Assembly: GCF_001267535.1 (NCBI RefSeq)
Contig: NZ_JRXE01000003.1
Location: 56,476 to 120,475 of the forward strand
Length of the DNA: 64,000 nt
Source: Winslowiella iniecta
Lineage (GTDB): Bacteria; Pseudomonadota; Gammaproteobacteria; Enterobacterales; Enterobacteriaceae
Reading direction: 5' to 3'
In this document: positions 17,865 to 31,989 of the stretch, in pieces
Layout of the letters: every line of letters begins with the position of its first letter
How positions within the stretch are numbered: position 1 is the first letter of the stretch
Notes under the pieces: model-generated
What the model was told of the DNA's origin: nothing
The model's input: the letters and a program-made list of their open reading frames with translations, nothing else
The model's database searches: none
Made by a program: the position numbers and the translations under genes

Positions 17865-19142
17865 ATGAAACACGTGGAGAGTTATTACGCGGCGACGGCC
17901 CATTGTCATCAACCCTGGCCTCAGCTCACGGAAAGTGTTCAGTGTGATGTGTGCATTATCGGCGGCGGCTTTACCGGCCTCTCCTCAGCGCTGTTTCTTA
18001 CCGAAGCCGGTTACGACGTGGTGCTGCTGGAAGCCGCGCAGATCGGCTATGGTGCCAGCGGACGGAACGGCGGACAAGTTGTCAACTCTTACAGCCGCGA
18101 TATTGATGTGATTGAGCGGCGATACGGTGCGAATATCGCAAAAATACTGGGCAGCATGATGTTTGAAGGCGCGGATATTATTCGCGACCGCATCGATCGT
18201 TACGCCATTGACTGCGACTATCGTCCGGGCGGGATTTTTGCCGCGCTGAATGCACGACAAATGGGGCATTTGCGTGCGCAGCACGCGCTGTGGGAAAGTT
18301 ACGGTAACTCTCAGTTAACGCTGCTGGATGAAACGGCTATTCAGCGCGAAGTGACATCCGGGCGCTATGTCGGCGGGCTGCTTGACCAACGCGGCGGGCA
18401 TTTGCATCCGCTAAACCTGGCGCTTGGCGAGGCCGAAGCGATTCGCCGTCATGGTGGTCGTATTTATGAACACTCCGCCGCCACTGCGGTGGCGTATGGC
18501 AGCCCCCATCGGGTAAAAACCGCCAGCGGTGAGGTCAGCGCGAAATTTGTGGTATTTGCCGGGAATGCCTATCTTGCGCCGCAGCTGGAACCACGACTCA
18601 GCAGTAAAAGTATGCCCTGCGGCTCGCAGATTATCACCACCGAGCCGCTAAGCGCAGAGCTGGCGCGCTCGTTACTGCCGACCAATCGCTGCGTGGAGGA
18701 TTGTAACTATCTGCTGGATTACTTCCGCCTGACGGCCGATAACCGCCTGTTATATGGCGGTGGCGTGATTTATGGCGCAGACGAACCGCAAGATATTGAT
18801 GCGCTGATTCGCCCTAAATTACTGAGGACTTTTCCGCAGCTTGACGGCATTGCATTCAGCTATCGCTGGAGCGGCAACTTCCTGCTGACGCTGTCACGCA
18901 TGCCGCAGTTTGGCCGGCTGGAAAATAATGTCTACTACATGCAGGGAGACAGTGGGCATGGTGTAACCTGCACGCATCTGGCGGGCAAGCTGATTGCCGA
19001 AACGCTGCGCGGTGATGCCGAACGTTTTGACGCCTTCGCCACGATTCCACATTTGCCGTTTCCCGGCGGGCGACGTTTTAAAGTGCCATTAACCGCCATC
19101 GGTGCCGCGTGGTATGCGCTGCGCGATCGGTTAGGTGTGTAG
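17865..19142 (+). CDS. puuB: Gamma-glutamylputrescine oxidase
   Basis: A 425-residue FAD-dependent oxidoreductase of the DAO family. The dinucleotide-binding motif is CIIGGGFTGLSSALFL at about residues 30-45, followed by GASGRNGGQVVNSYS. It oxidises gamma-glutamylputrescine to gamma-glutamyl-gamma-aminobutyraldehyde. It follows puuD by 35 bp with an AGGTGGG ribosome-binding site. In E. coli puuR and puuC separate puuD from puuB; both are missing here, so the aldehyde dehydrogenase step must be encoded elsewhere. Confidence 0.92.
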   Translation: MKHVESYYAATAHCHQPWPQLTESVQCDVCIIGGGFTGLSSALFLTEAGYDVVLLEAAQIGYGASGRNGGQVVNSYSRDIDVIERRYGANIAKILGSMMFEGADIIRDRIDRYAIDCDYRPGGIFAALNARQMGHLRAQHALWESYGNSQLTLLDETAIQREVTSGRYVGGLLDQRGGHLHPLNLALGEAEAIRRHGGRIYEHSAATAVAYGSPHRVKTASGEVSAKFVVFAGNAYLAPQLEPRLSSKSMPCGSQIITTEPLSAELARSLLPTNRCVEDCNYLLDYFRLTADNRLLYGGGVIYGADEPQDIDALIRPKLLRTFPQLDGIAFSYRWSGNFLLTLSRMPQFGRLENNVYYMQGDSGHGVTCTHLAGKLIAETLRGDAERFDAFATIPHLPFPGGRRFKVPLTAIGAAWYALRDRLGV

Positions 19143-19191
19143 GGGAGCCGTTTTCGGCTCCCGTGCTGAGGGGCGGCGAGAACGCCGCCCC
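19143..19191. repeat. Intergenic palindromic repeat pair (copy 1)
   Basis: Two hairpins stand in tandem: GGGAGCCG-TTTT-CGGCTCCC (19143-19162) and GGGGCGGCG-AGAA-CGCCGCCCC (19170-19191). Very similar units occur at 27552-27571 and 59049-59124, always just after a stop codon between convergent genes. Confidence 0.75.
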
Positions 19192-19219
19192 TGCGACACG
19201 CATACCAGGATGCATTTAA

Positions 19220-20047
19220 CTACGCCAGCGGCATCTTCTGCGGATCGGGCCAGCTGTACTCAAACCCCAACTCATGGCAAATTTTATTGCCGTCGATAAT
19301 TTTACCGCTCGCCGCATCACTGTCCGCTATAAACGTCGGTGGCGTCAGCCCCAGCTGGCGGGCAACCGCCGGATAGAACTGGCTGCGCGCCGGATGCTGC
19401 GGCGCACTCAGATTGTAAACATGGCCGCCTTTCGGCGTTTGCAGCAGCAGGCTAATCGCCTCGACCACATCATCCAGATGCACTAAGTTGACGCCATGTG
19501 CGCCGTCGGCGACATCGGTTCGGCCCGCCAGGAAGCGCCCCGGATGGCGATTTGGCCCGACCAGACCGGATAAACGCACGATATCCACAGAGGTTCCCGG
19601 CAAATCATGCAGCCAGTTTTCCAGCTCCACCAGCGTTTTACCTGCCACGGTTTCCGGCTGTAGCGGGCTGTTCTCGCGCATCACTCCGCCACCTTTGCCA
19701 TACACCGAAGTTGAACTGGTAAACAGAATGCGCGGCACGTTAAAGGCCAGCGCGCTGTCAACAATCTGCTGAACCGCCTGCACATAGTGCTCTCCGCCCT
19801 CAACTGTGCGGCTGGCGGGCAGCGTCACCACCAGTGCATCCACACTCAGCAACGCTTCAAGATCGTCAGCATCGCAGATTAACTCCGGCGTTAACTCCAG
19901 CTGATAACCATCAATACCGCACATGCGGGCGGCTTCGACGCCATCCGGCGTGGTCTTACTGCCGCTAACCTGCCAGCCACGTGCCGCCAGCGCCATCGCC
20001 AGTGGCATTCCCAGCCACCCCAGCCCAACTATCGCGACTTTTTTCAT
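19220..20047 (-). CDS. yeeZ: NAD(P)-binding epimerase-like protein YeeZ
   Basis: The 275-residue protein is closely similar to E. coli YeeZ (274), with the nucleotide-binding motif VGLGWLGMPLAMALAARGW at the N-terminus and conserved LFTSSTSVYG, LVGPNRHPGRF and VNLVHLDDVV segments. It belongs to the extended short-chain dehydrogenase/epimerase group; its substrate is not known. The gene lies immediately upstream of, and divergent from, the his operon, as in E. coli. It overlaps no other gene. Confidence 0.9.
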   Translation of the reverse strand: MKKVAIVGLGWLGMPLAMALAARGWQVSGSKTTPDGVEAARMCGIDGYQLELTPELICDADDLEALLSVDALVVTLPASRTVEGGEHYVQAVQQIVDSALAFNVPRILFTSSTSVYGKGGGVMRENSPLQPETVAGKTLVELENWLHDLPGTSVDIVRLSGLVGPNRHPGRFLAGRTDVADGAHGVNLVHLDDVVEAISLLLQTPKGGHVYNLSAPQHPARSQFYPAVARQLGLTPPTFIADSDAASGKIIDGNKICHELGFEYSWPDPQKMPLA

Positions 20048-20222
20048 GCCTTAACTCCATGCAGTTTCGCCCTGAACTCTTAGGCTACGCCACAGACTCC
20101 ATACTGACAATCAACGCTTAATAAGAGAATCTTTCATGGTCGATAAAAAAGGGTTGCCATTAGCGCATATTCTGGTTAGGTTATTTACACATTAAATGAA
20201 TACACATTCATACGGAATTTTT

Positions 20223-20270
20223 ATGACACGCGTTCAGTTCAACCACCATCATCACCATCACCCTGACTAG
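20223..20270 (+). CDS. hisL: his operon leader peptide
   Basis: The 15-residue ORF encodes MTRVQFNHHHHHHPD, with six consecutive histidine codons (E. coli has seven). Stalling at the His codons when charged histidyl-tRNA is scarce allows transcription through the downstream attenuator. It is far too short for standard gene callers. Confidence 0.97.
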   Translation: MTRVQFNHHHHHHPD

Positions 20271-20288
20271 TCTTTCAGGCGATGAGTG

Positions 20289-20367
20289 CTGGAAGACATT
20301 TAGATCTTCCAGTGGCGCAGAACGCATAGAGAGCCCCCGGAAGATCATCTTCCGGGGGCTTTTTTTT
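20289..20367 (+). terminator. his operon attenuator with alternative hairpins
   Basis: The terminator is AGCCCCCGGAAG-ATCAT-CTTCCGGGGGCT (20332-20360) followed by eight T residues. An earlier hairpin pairs CTGGAAGA (20289-20296) with TCTTCCAG (20305-20312). GATCTTCC at 20303-20310 is fully complementary to GGAAGATC at 20339-20346 and can form the competing antiterminator. This is classic translation-coupled attenuation. Confidence 0.95.
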
Positions 20368-20435
20368 GGACTTAACGCGGCATCAGAACCGTAACAAATA
20401 CAATATTGCTAACCAGCAGACAGAGGACAGAATCG

Positions 20436-21335
20436 ATGTTAGATAAAAGCCGTTTACGCATAGCTATGCAAAAATCAGGGCGTTTAAGTGATGATTCACG
20501 CGAGCTGCTGGCCCGCTGCGGCATCAAAATTAACTTACAGCAGCAGCGTCTGATCGCCTTCGCTGAGAATATGCCTATCGATATTATGCGTGTGCGTGAT
20601 GACGATATCCCCGGTCTGGTGATGGACGGCGTAGTCGACCTGGGTATTATCGGTGAGAACGTACTGGAAGAAGAGCTGCTGACCCGCCGTGCGCAGGGCG
20701 AAGACCCGCGCTACTTCACCCTGCGTCGTCTGGATTTCGGCGGCTGTCGTCTGTCGCTGGCAATGCCGGTTGACGATGAGTACACCGGTCCGCAATGCCT
20801 GCAAAATACCCGTATCGCCACCTCTTATCCGCACCTGCTGAAGCAGTACCTTGATAAACAAGGCATCAACTTTAAATCCTGCCTGCTGAACGGTTCCGTT
20901 GAAGTTGCACCTCGTGCCGGCCTGGCGGATGCCATCTGTGACCTGGTGTCGACCGGCGCCACGCTGGAAGCCAACGGCCTGCGTGAAGTTGAAGTCATCT
21001 ACCGTTCGAAAGCCTGCCTGATTCAGCGCGACGGCGAAATGCCAGCTGAAAAACAGCAGCTGATCGACAAACTGATGACGCGTATTCAGGGCGTGATCAA
21101 AGCACGTGAATCCAAATACATCATGCTGCACGCGCCAAGCGATCGCCTGGAAGAAGTGATCGCCCTGCTGCCAGGTGCAGAACGTCCGACCGTACTGCCG
21201 CTGGCTGGCGATCAGAGCCGTCTGGCGATGCACATGGTCAGCAGCGAAACGCTGTTCTGGGAAACCATGGAGAAGCTGAAAGCGCTTGGTGCCAGCTCAA
21301 TCCTGGTGCTACCAATTGAGAAGATGATGGAGTAA
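20436..21335 (+). CDS. hisG: ATP phosphoribosyltransferase
   Basis: First enzyme of histidine synthesis, 299 residues, the long (HisZ-independent) form like E. coli HisG. Conserved segments include [56 protein letters not shown] with the PRPP-binding loop, and a C-terminal regulatory domain for histidine feedback ending [13 protein letters not shown]. The start MLDKSRLRI at 20436 fits the family; an upstream in-frame TTG at 20406 is rejected. First structural gene after the attenuator, 4 bp before hisD. Confidence 0.97.
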   Translation: MLDKSRLRIAMQKSGRLSDDSRELLARCGIKINLQQQRLIAFAENMPIDIMRVRDDDIPGLVMDGVVDLGIIGENVLEEELLTRRAQGEDPRYFTLRRLDFGGCRLSLAMPVDDEYTGPQCLQNTRIATSYPHLLKQYLDKQGINFKSCLLNGSVEVAPRAGLADAICDLVSTGATLEANGLREVEVIYRSKACLIQRDGEMPAEKQQLIDKLMTRIQGVIKARESKYIMLHAPSDRLEEVIALLPGAERPTVLPLAGDQSRLAMHMVSSETLFWETMEKLKALGASSILVLPIEKMME

Positions 21336-21339
21336 GGCA

Positions 21340-26886
<5,547 letters not shown>

Positions 26887-26893
<7 letters not shown>

Positions 26894-27498
26894 CAGAACA
26901 ACAACTGTCCCGACTGGATTGGGTAAAAACTGATGGTATGATGCCGGTTGTGGTACAGCATCGCGTCTCTGGCGAAGTGCTGATGCACGGTTATATGAAT
27001 CAGCAAGCGCTGGATAAAACTCTGAGTGAAGGCAATGTCACCTTCTTCTCACGCACCAAACAGCGCTTATGGACCAAAGGTGAAACCTCGGGTAACTTCC
27101 TCAAGGTGGTCAGCATCACGCCGGATTGCGATAACGATACGCTGCTGGTGCTGGCGGATCCGATTGGCCCAACTTGCCACCTCGGTACCTCCAGCTGCTT
27201 CTCTCCGGCGGCCGCGGACTGGACTTTCCTTTATCAGCTGGAACAGCTGCTGGCAGAGCGTAAGCATGCCGATCCGAAAAGCTCTTATACCGCCAGTCTG
27301 TACGCCAGTGGCACCAAGCGTATTGCGCAAAAAGTCGGTGAAGAAGGCGTCGAAACGGCGCTGGCCGCAACGGTTAATGACCGTCACGAACTGACCAATG
27401 AAGCATCAGACCTGATTTATCATCTGTTAGTGCTGTTACAGGATCAGGAACTCGATCTGAGCACCATTATCGCCAACCTGCGCGAGCGCCATAAGTAA
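26887..27498 (+). CDS. hisI: Bifunctional phosphoribosyl-AMP cyclohydrolase / phosphoribosyl-ATP pyrophosphohydrolase
   Basis: A 203-residue HisIE fusion. The N-terminal cyclohydrolase (about 1-110) has [18 protein letters not shown] and the metal-binding TPDCDND and [11 protein letters not shown]. The C-terminal pyrophosphohydrolase (about 115-203) has [20 protein letters not shown] and [14 protein letters not shown]. It starts at a GTG (26887) inside the hisF end. It is the last gene of the operon and is followed by a terminator. Confidence 0.96.
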
Positions 27499-27551
27499 TT
27501 ATCCCTGTTCGCCGCCCGTCCGAGGGTTAGCACCCCGCATGTCCTCAGGAC

Positions 27552-27571
27552 GGGAGCCGAAAACGGCTCCC
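27552..27571. repeat. Intergenic palindromic repeat (copy 2)
   Basis: GGGAGCCG-AAAA-CGGCTCCC is nearly identical to the first hairpin of the copies after puuB and yegH. A wider inverted pair, CCCGTCC and GGACGGG, surrounds the preceding 40 bases. Confidence 0.7.
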
Positions 27572-27578
27572 CTACAAC

Positions 27579-27606
27579 AAAAAACCCGGCCTTGGCCGGG
27601 TTTTTC
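27579..27606. terminator. Bidirectional terminator between hisI and wzz
   Basis: The stem AAACCCGGCC-TTGG-CCGGGTTT, with A residues before and T residues after, serves the converging his and wzz transcripts. Confidence 0.9.
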
Positions 27607-27620
27607 ATTATCAGTGATTA

Positions 27621-28643
27621 TTAACGGACTTGGTGCGTATCACGATAGTTATGAACCATATTACGTCCCAGTACGATTGCTGAGCCTATAAGCCCGCCAA
27701 ACACGATAGCCAGCAGCATGGTCAGCGTTCGTTTTGGACTGTCGCGACGGAACGGCAGGTCGGGTTTCATAATAAAGCGATAAGATTGCAGGTTATCCAC
27801 CTGAATTTTGAGGTTCTTAATGGATAATAATGCACGCTGTGTGGAATAGTAATAATCGTCAAACGGCAGAGGTTTAGTACTCTCGTTAACGATCATCGCG
27901 TTTAACGCCGTGGTTCCCAGCAGATAAAGCGTATCGTCCGATAAAAATTCTGCCTGACGCAACTGTGACTGCTCAACACCTGATGCTTCAGCAATTTTCA
28001 GCGCCTGTTTCAACACCTCAACCCGCTGCTGCTTTTTATCCTTGGCAACTTCAACCTGCGAAATCAGCAACTCACCCAGCTCACGCTCTTTTACTGCCAG
28101 GTTACGCTTGATATCCGCCCCGAAATCATCGACCACATCATCATTGACGGACTTAATATATTCCATCAGCTCCTGCTGAGCCTGTTTGGCATTCTCAGCG
28201 CTAAAAGTCACGCTTAAAGGATCATTCTGCCCTTTCACTACCTGATCCACTTTCAGGTCGAGCGGATCTTCAAGATTTTGTAACGAACCGGAAAGCGCAG
28301 AAATTGACGCGCTGAAACGTGCGAAAAGCTGGCGCTGAAGATCATTAATCGCCAGTTTATCCTGCGGATACTGGGCATAGAGCACATTCAGCGCCGCATT
28401 GTAGTTAGCTACCTGACCGGCACTGGGCGTAGTGATAATCGATTCAGAAGTCCACTTCTCTTTGGCAACAACGAGATAGATACCCGCAATAATCATCATT
28501 ACCACAGTCGCAACAATAATTGTTACTTTTCCTCGCCACAGCTGAGCAATCACATCGAGCAAATCCAGCTCATCATTATTATTGTAAAAGGTCTGACGCA
28601 GCGGAGACTGTTCAACGACTTCAGGCTTGTTGTTATTACTCAT
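27621..28643 (-). CDS. wzzB: O-antigen chain-length regulator Wzz
   Basis: A 340-residue polysaccharide co-polymerase of the inner membrane. It has a short cytoplasmic N-terminus, a first membrane helix at about 37-58 (VTIIVATVVMMIIAGIYLVV), a large periplasmic helical domain and a second helix near the C-terminus with the proline-rich signature (KPDLPFRRDSPKRTL followed by LTMLLAIVFGGLIGSAIVL). It sets the modal length of O-antigen made by the Wzy at 33287-34552. Its place between gnd and hisI is the standard enteric location. Confidence 0.93.
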   Translation of the reverse strand: MSNNNKPEVVEQSPLRQTFYNNNDELDLLDVIAQLWRGKVTIIVATVVMMIIAGIYLVVAKEKWTSESIITTPSAGQVANYNAALNVLYAQYPQDKLAINDLQRQLFARFSASISALSGSLQNLEDPLDLKVDQVVKGQNDPLSVTFSAENAKQAQQELMEYIKSVNDDVVDDFGADIKRNLAVKERELGELLISQVEVAKDKKQQRVEVLKQALKIAEASGVEQSQLRQAEFLSDDTLYLLGTTALNAMIVNESTKPLPFDDYYYSTQRALLSIKNLKIQVDNLQSYRFIMKPDLPFRRDSPKRTLTMLLAIVFGGLIGSAIVLGRNMVHNYRDTHQVR

Positions 28644-28782
28644 AATTTCCTTGCAAAATCACTCAACGAAGAAACACAGGGCGAATAGTGGCAGTACCAG
28701 AGTGTTCTGCCAATTAAAGGAGAAAAATAGCTGAAATATGGGAAAAACCGAAGAGAAAATATCTGAAAATTGTGTCCGGAAG

Positions 28783-28808
28783 AAAAACTCCCGCCGAAGC
28801 GGGAGTTT
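28783..28808 (-). terminator. Terminator of gnd
   Basis: On the minus strand AAACTCCCGC-TTCG-GCGGGAGTTT runs into a T-rich tract (TTTTTC), 10 bp past the gnd stop codon. Confidence 0.9.
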
Positions 28809-28817
28809 ATGACTGTC

Positions 28818-30224
28818 TTAATCCAGCCACTCGGTGTGGAACACACCGTCTTTGTCGATGCGCTTATAGGTGTGCGCACCGAAGTAGTCACGCTGAGCCT
28901 GAATCAGGTTAGCTGGCAGTACCGCTGAACGGTAGCTGTCGTAGTAGGCAATTGCCGCCGAGAAAGTCGGGGTTGGAATACCGTTCTGAACGGCATAAGC
29001 CACCACATCACGCAGCGCCTGCTGATACTCATCAGCGATGTTTTTGAAGTAAGGTGCCAGCAGCAGGTTAGCGATATTCGCGTCATCAGCATAAGCATCG
29101 GTAATTTTCTGCAGGAACTGAGCACGGATAATGCAACCGGCACGGAAGATTTTAGCAATCTCGCCGTAATGCAGATCCCAGTTGTTCTCATCAGATGCAG
29201 CTTTCAGCTGTGAGAAGCCCTGAGCGTAAGAAACGATTTTGCCGAGGTACAGTGCACGACGCACCTTCTCAACAAACTCAGCTTTATCACCGCTTACCGC
29301 CTGAACGGTTGGGCCGCTCAGTACTTTCGATGCGGCAACACGCTGGGTTTTCAGTGAGGACAGGTAACGTGCAAACACCGATTCCGTGATCAGTGACAGC
29401 GGCTCGCCGAGATCCAGAGAGCTCTGGCTGGTCCACTTACCGGTACCTTTGTTAGCCGCTTCATCCAGAATCACATCAACCAGGTATTTACCCTCTTCAT
29501 CTTTCTTCGTGAAGATATCCTTGGTGATGTCGATCAGGTAGCTGCTCAGCTCGCCTTCGTTCCACTCGCTGAAGGTTTTCGCCAGATCTTCGTTGCTCAG
29601 ATTCAGGGCATTTTTCAGCAGAGAATAGGCTTCAGCAATCAGCTGCATATCACCGTATTCGATGCCGTTGTGCACCATCTTCACATAATGACCCGCACCG
29701 TCCGGACCGATATAAGCAACGCACGCTTCACCTTCTGCACGTGCAGCAATCTCTTCAAGGATTGGCGCAACCAGCTGGTAAGCTTCTTTCTGGCCACCAG
29801 GCATAATAGATGGGCCTTTCAGTGCACCCTCTTCGCCACCGGAAACACCGGTACCGATGAAGTTAAAGCCCTGCTCGGACAGCTCACGGTTACGACGGAT
29901 GGTATCTTTATAGAAAGTGTTGCCGCCGTCGATCAGGATATCGCCTTTATCGAGGTGTGGAGTCAGGGAGGCGATAGTCTTATCGGTCGCTTCACCGGCC
30001 TGCACCATCAGCAGGATACGACGTGGTTTTTCCAGTGAATCAACAAACTCTTCAATGGTGTAGTGCGGAACCAGCTTCTTGCCTGGGTTCTCAGCAACGA
30101 CTTCATCAGTTTTTTCACGTGAACGGTTGAAGATAGAAACTGAATAGCCGCGGCTCTCAATATTCAGAGCCAGATTGCGGCCCATTACAGCCATACCTAC
30201 AACGCCGATCTGTTGCTTGGACAT
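28818..30224 (-). CDS. gnd: 6-phosphogluconate dehydrogenase (decarboxylating)
   Basis: A 468-residue NADP-dependent enzyme of the oxidative pentose phosphate pathway making ribulose 5-phosphate and CO2. The N-terminal motif [20 protein letters not shown] and segments [21 protein letters not shown] and [19 protein letters not shown] (catalytic Lys) are intact. The ATG at 30224 has AGGAGTATGTA upstream and gives exactly the E. coli length; an upstream in-frame start at 30320 is rejected. It marks the left border of the O-antigen cluster. Confidence 0.96.
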   Translation of the reverse strand: MSKQQIGVVGMAVMGRNLALNIESRGYSVSIFNRSREKTDEVVAENPGKKLVPHYTIEEFVDSLEKPRRILLMVQAGEATDKTIASLTPHLDKGDILIDGGNTFYKDTIRRNRELSEQGFNFIGTGVSGGEEGALKGPSIMPGGQKEAYQLVAPILEEIAARAEGEACVAYIGPDGAGHYVKMVHNGIEYGDMQLIAEAYSLLKNALNLSNEDLAKTFSEWNEGELSSYLIDITKDIFTKKDEEGKYLVDVILDEAANKGTGKWTSQSSLDLGEPLSLITESVFARYLSSLKTQRVAASKVLSGPTVQAVSGDKAEFVEKVRRALYLGKIVSYAQGFSQLKAASDENNWDLHYGEIAKIFRAGCIIRAQFLQKITDAYADDANIANLLLAPYFKNIADEYQQALRDVVAYAVQNGIPTPTFSAAIAYYDSYRSAVLPANLIQAQRDYFGAHTYKRIDKDGVFHTEWLD

Positions 30225-30340
30225 TACATACTCCTGTCTGATTAAAACCCTATGCAGGCCAAACCTGCAATGAGATAATAGTTCTGATGTTAACTCAGAA
30301 CATATCAAAGTGGGTAGCAATTGGTGTGATAGATAGTAAG

Positions 30341-30380
30341 AATAATAACCTTATAAAACCTGGTTGATGAGGTTATTATT
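30341..30380. terminator. Inverted repeat between the O-antigen cluster and gnd
   Basis: Arms AATAATAACCT and AGGTTATTATT are separated by 18 bases. It is AT-rich with little T tract on the minus strand, so it is only a weak candidate for ending the O-antigen operon. Confidence 0.35.
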
Positions 30381-30457
30381 TCACCCCTTGCTGCGTACCT
30401 TCAACATAGCTGATGGCTGTTTTTTCATCAGTCTCTGGTTCACATCCACACATAAGA

Positions 30458-31117
30458 TTATTTTATAAACTTATTCTTAGAGAGAACCCGCTTTAGTTTC
30501 GCCACAATACGCTCTGGTACTGATGGTCGCCAGGAATAATTCCAGTGATGGATGGCGTGAGTATTCTCTGTCAAATCGCTAAACATCAGATTTTTTATCG
30601 GATAAGCGAAAGGATTATAGGGATAGAAATAATCCCGCGGATAAACTTTCAGCGAAGGGAAACGATTATTTTCATAAACATATTGAAATATTTTCGGCAT
30701 CGGAATGAAGTCTTTCACTAAAGAGGTTCTGACTTCATCCAGACATTTCGCCATAAACTCGTTGCCCGGCTGCGCACCGATAATCGCGCATCCCATATAC
30801 TGCTCGGACTCCATGCCGACAAAGCACTCATGCCCGAGGAAAGGATCAAAACTCTTCACTAACTCCACATCAGTATCGAGATAAACGCCACCATGCTTAG
30901 CCAGTATATCTAACCTTGCGTAATCCGCACAAAAGGCCCACTGTTTTTTGGCAAAAGCTTTAGCAAAGCCGGGATCGTCAGAAGTATAGTTAGTCTCATC
31001 CCAGCGTTTGATTTCGTAATCTGGCAAATACCTTTTCCATGATTCGATGCACCTGGTCTCCAGCGCAGGGAAATCACGGCCGCCAAACCAGATAAAGTGC
31101 AGAACTTTCGGTATCAT
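30458..31117 (-). CDS. GT32-type glycosyltransferase (DXD sugar transferase)
   Basis: The 219-residue protein has the family start IPKVLHFIWFGG and the DXD segment YARLDILAKHGGVYLDTDVE (about residues 80-100), typical of the Gly_transf_sug/GT32 group that uses nucleotide sugars. It is cytoplasmic, probably membrane-associated, and would add one sugar to the O-antigen repeat. It is the last gene of the cluster and overlaps the preceding glycosyltransferase gene by 4 bp. Donor and acceptor sugars cannot be told from sequence. Confidence 0.85.
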   Translation of the reverse strand: MIPKVLHFIWFGGRDFPALETRCIESWKRYLPDYEIKRWDETNYTSDDPGFAKAFAKKQWAFCADYARLDILAKHGGVYLDTDVELVKSFDPFLGHECFVGMESEQYMGCAIIGAQPGNEFMAKCLDEVRTSLVKDFIPMPKIFQYVYENNRFPSLKVYPRDYFYPYNPFAYPIKNLMFSDLTENTHAIHHWNYSWRPSVPERIVAKLKRVLSKNKFIK

Positions 31118-31989
31118 AATTTCTTTTCCATTTTTAATTTAACAAACATCATTAGCGTCATCAGGGAAAAAGAGATAAACCGCCCTGGCGAAGTGGCACC
31201 AAAAATTTTACGCAGATTTTTGAAAGAAAATATCGGGCAAAAATGGTATGCGCTTTGTTTGTAAATATTTGCATCAATTGTTTTAAGCTGCAGATTGGAG
31301 GTTATAAAAGCCAGCACGCCCTGCGGATTTGCCTGTAACAGCTTAAAATAGTTATTTGTCAATCCACCAGATAAATACTCGCCCAGATAAATAATCCGGT
31401 TGAAGCCCAGAAGACCGCCATTATCAAAAATGCGGTTCCACATATAAGACTCAGTGACGAATCGCTCGCCGGAGAACTGTGGGAACGGATGGGCAAGCAT
31501 ATACGCTTTACGCACGATAATTGCTTTATCACCTTTAACTGCCACAAATTTACAGCTGTTTAACTCACAGCAATCTTGCGCGAAATTCCCGGTCGGAACA
31601 GGTTGGTCAGAATAACCTCGCGTCATCCCCCTGAGATAAACCAGGCCTTTAATCGAGTCATCACTTTTTTCAATTTGCTGGCTGACAACGGCTATCGCAT
31701 CTGTTACTAAAGTATCATCGCTATCAACAATAAATATCCAGTCAGATTGCGCCTCAGCCACACCACGGTTGACTGCGGCGTGCTTACCCTGATTTTTCTG
31801 CCTGATATACTGTATGCGGAAACCTGCCAGCTGACGAAAACCCTCGATATCGTCTTCGAGCCGGTCAACTGAACCATCGTCAACAATGATCCACTCAAAC
31901 CGCTGATCAGTTTGAGAGAGCAAAGATTGAAACAGAGACTTTATAATATCCTTGCGGTTATAAACCGGCGTCAGGACTGAAATAAGCAT
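31114..31989 (-). CDS. GT2 glycosyltransferase (O-antigen cluster)
   Basis: The 291-residue protein has a GT-A fold start, LISVLTPVYNRKDIIKSLF, then WIIVDDGSVD and the metal-binding FIVDSDDTLV near residue 90. The C-terminus is basic and may touch the membrane. It overlaps wzx by 19 bp upstream and the GT32 gene by 4 bp downstream, so it is translated as part of the operon. The linkage is unknown. Confidence 0.87.
   Translation of the reverse strand: MLISVLTPVYNRKDIIKSLFQSLLSQTDQRFEWIIVDDGSVDRLEDDIEGFRQLAGFRIQYIRQKNQGKHAAVNRGVAEAQSDWIFIVDSDDTLVTDAIAVVSQQIEKSDDSIKGLVYLRGMTRGYSDQPVPTGNFAQDCCELNSCKFVAVKGDKAIIVRKAYMLAHPFPQFSGERFVTESYMWNRIFDNGGLLGFNRIIYLGEYLSGGLTNNYFKLLQANPQGVLAFITSNLQLKTIDANIYKQSAYHFCPIFSFKNLRKIFGATSPGRFISFSLMTLMMFVKLKMEKKL

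Larger units (their letters stand above)
20048..20435. other. his operon promoter and leader region
   Basis: This region separates the divergent yeeZ and hisG genes. It contains the leader peptide, alternative hairpins and the attenuator listed separately. The his promoter should lie around 20150-20200; I could not fix its boxes with certainty. Confidence 0.7.

Noticed and set aside
20245..20262. Short CAC/CAT repeat as a microsatellite or tag
   Set aside because: It is the histidine codon run of the hisL leader peptide.
20535..21233. Antisense ORF of about 232 codons opposite hisG
   Set aside because: Fully covered by hisG, which is certain; codon-bias shadow.
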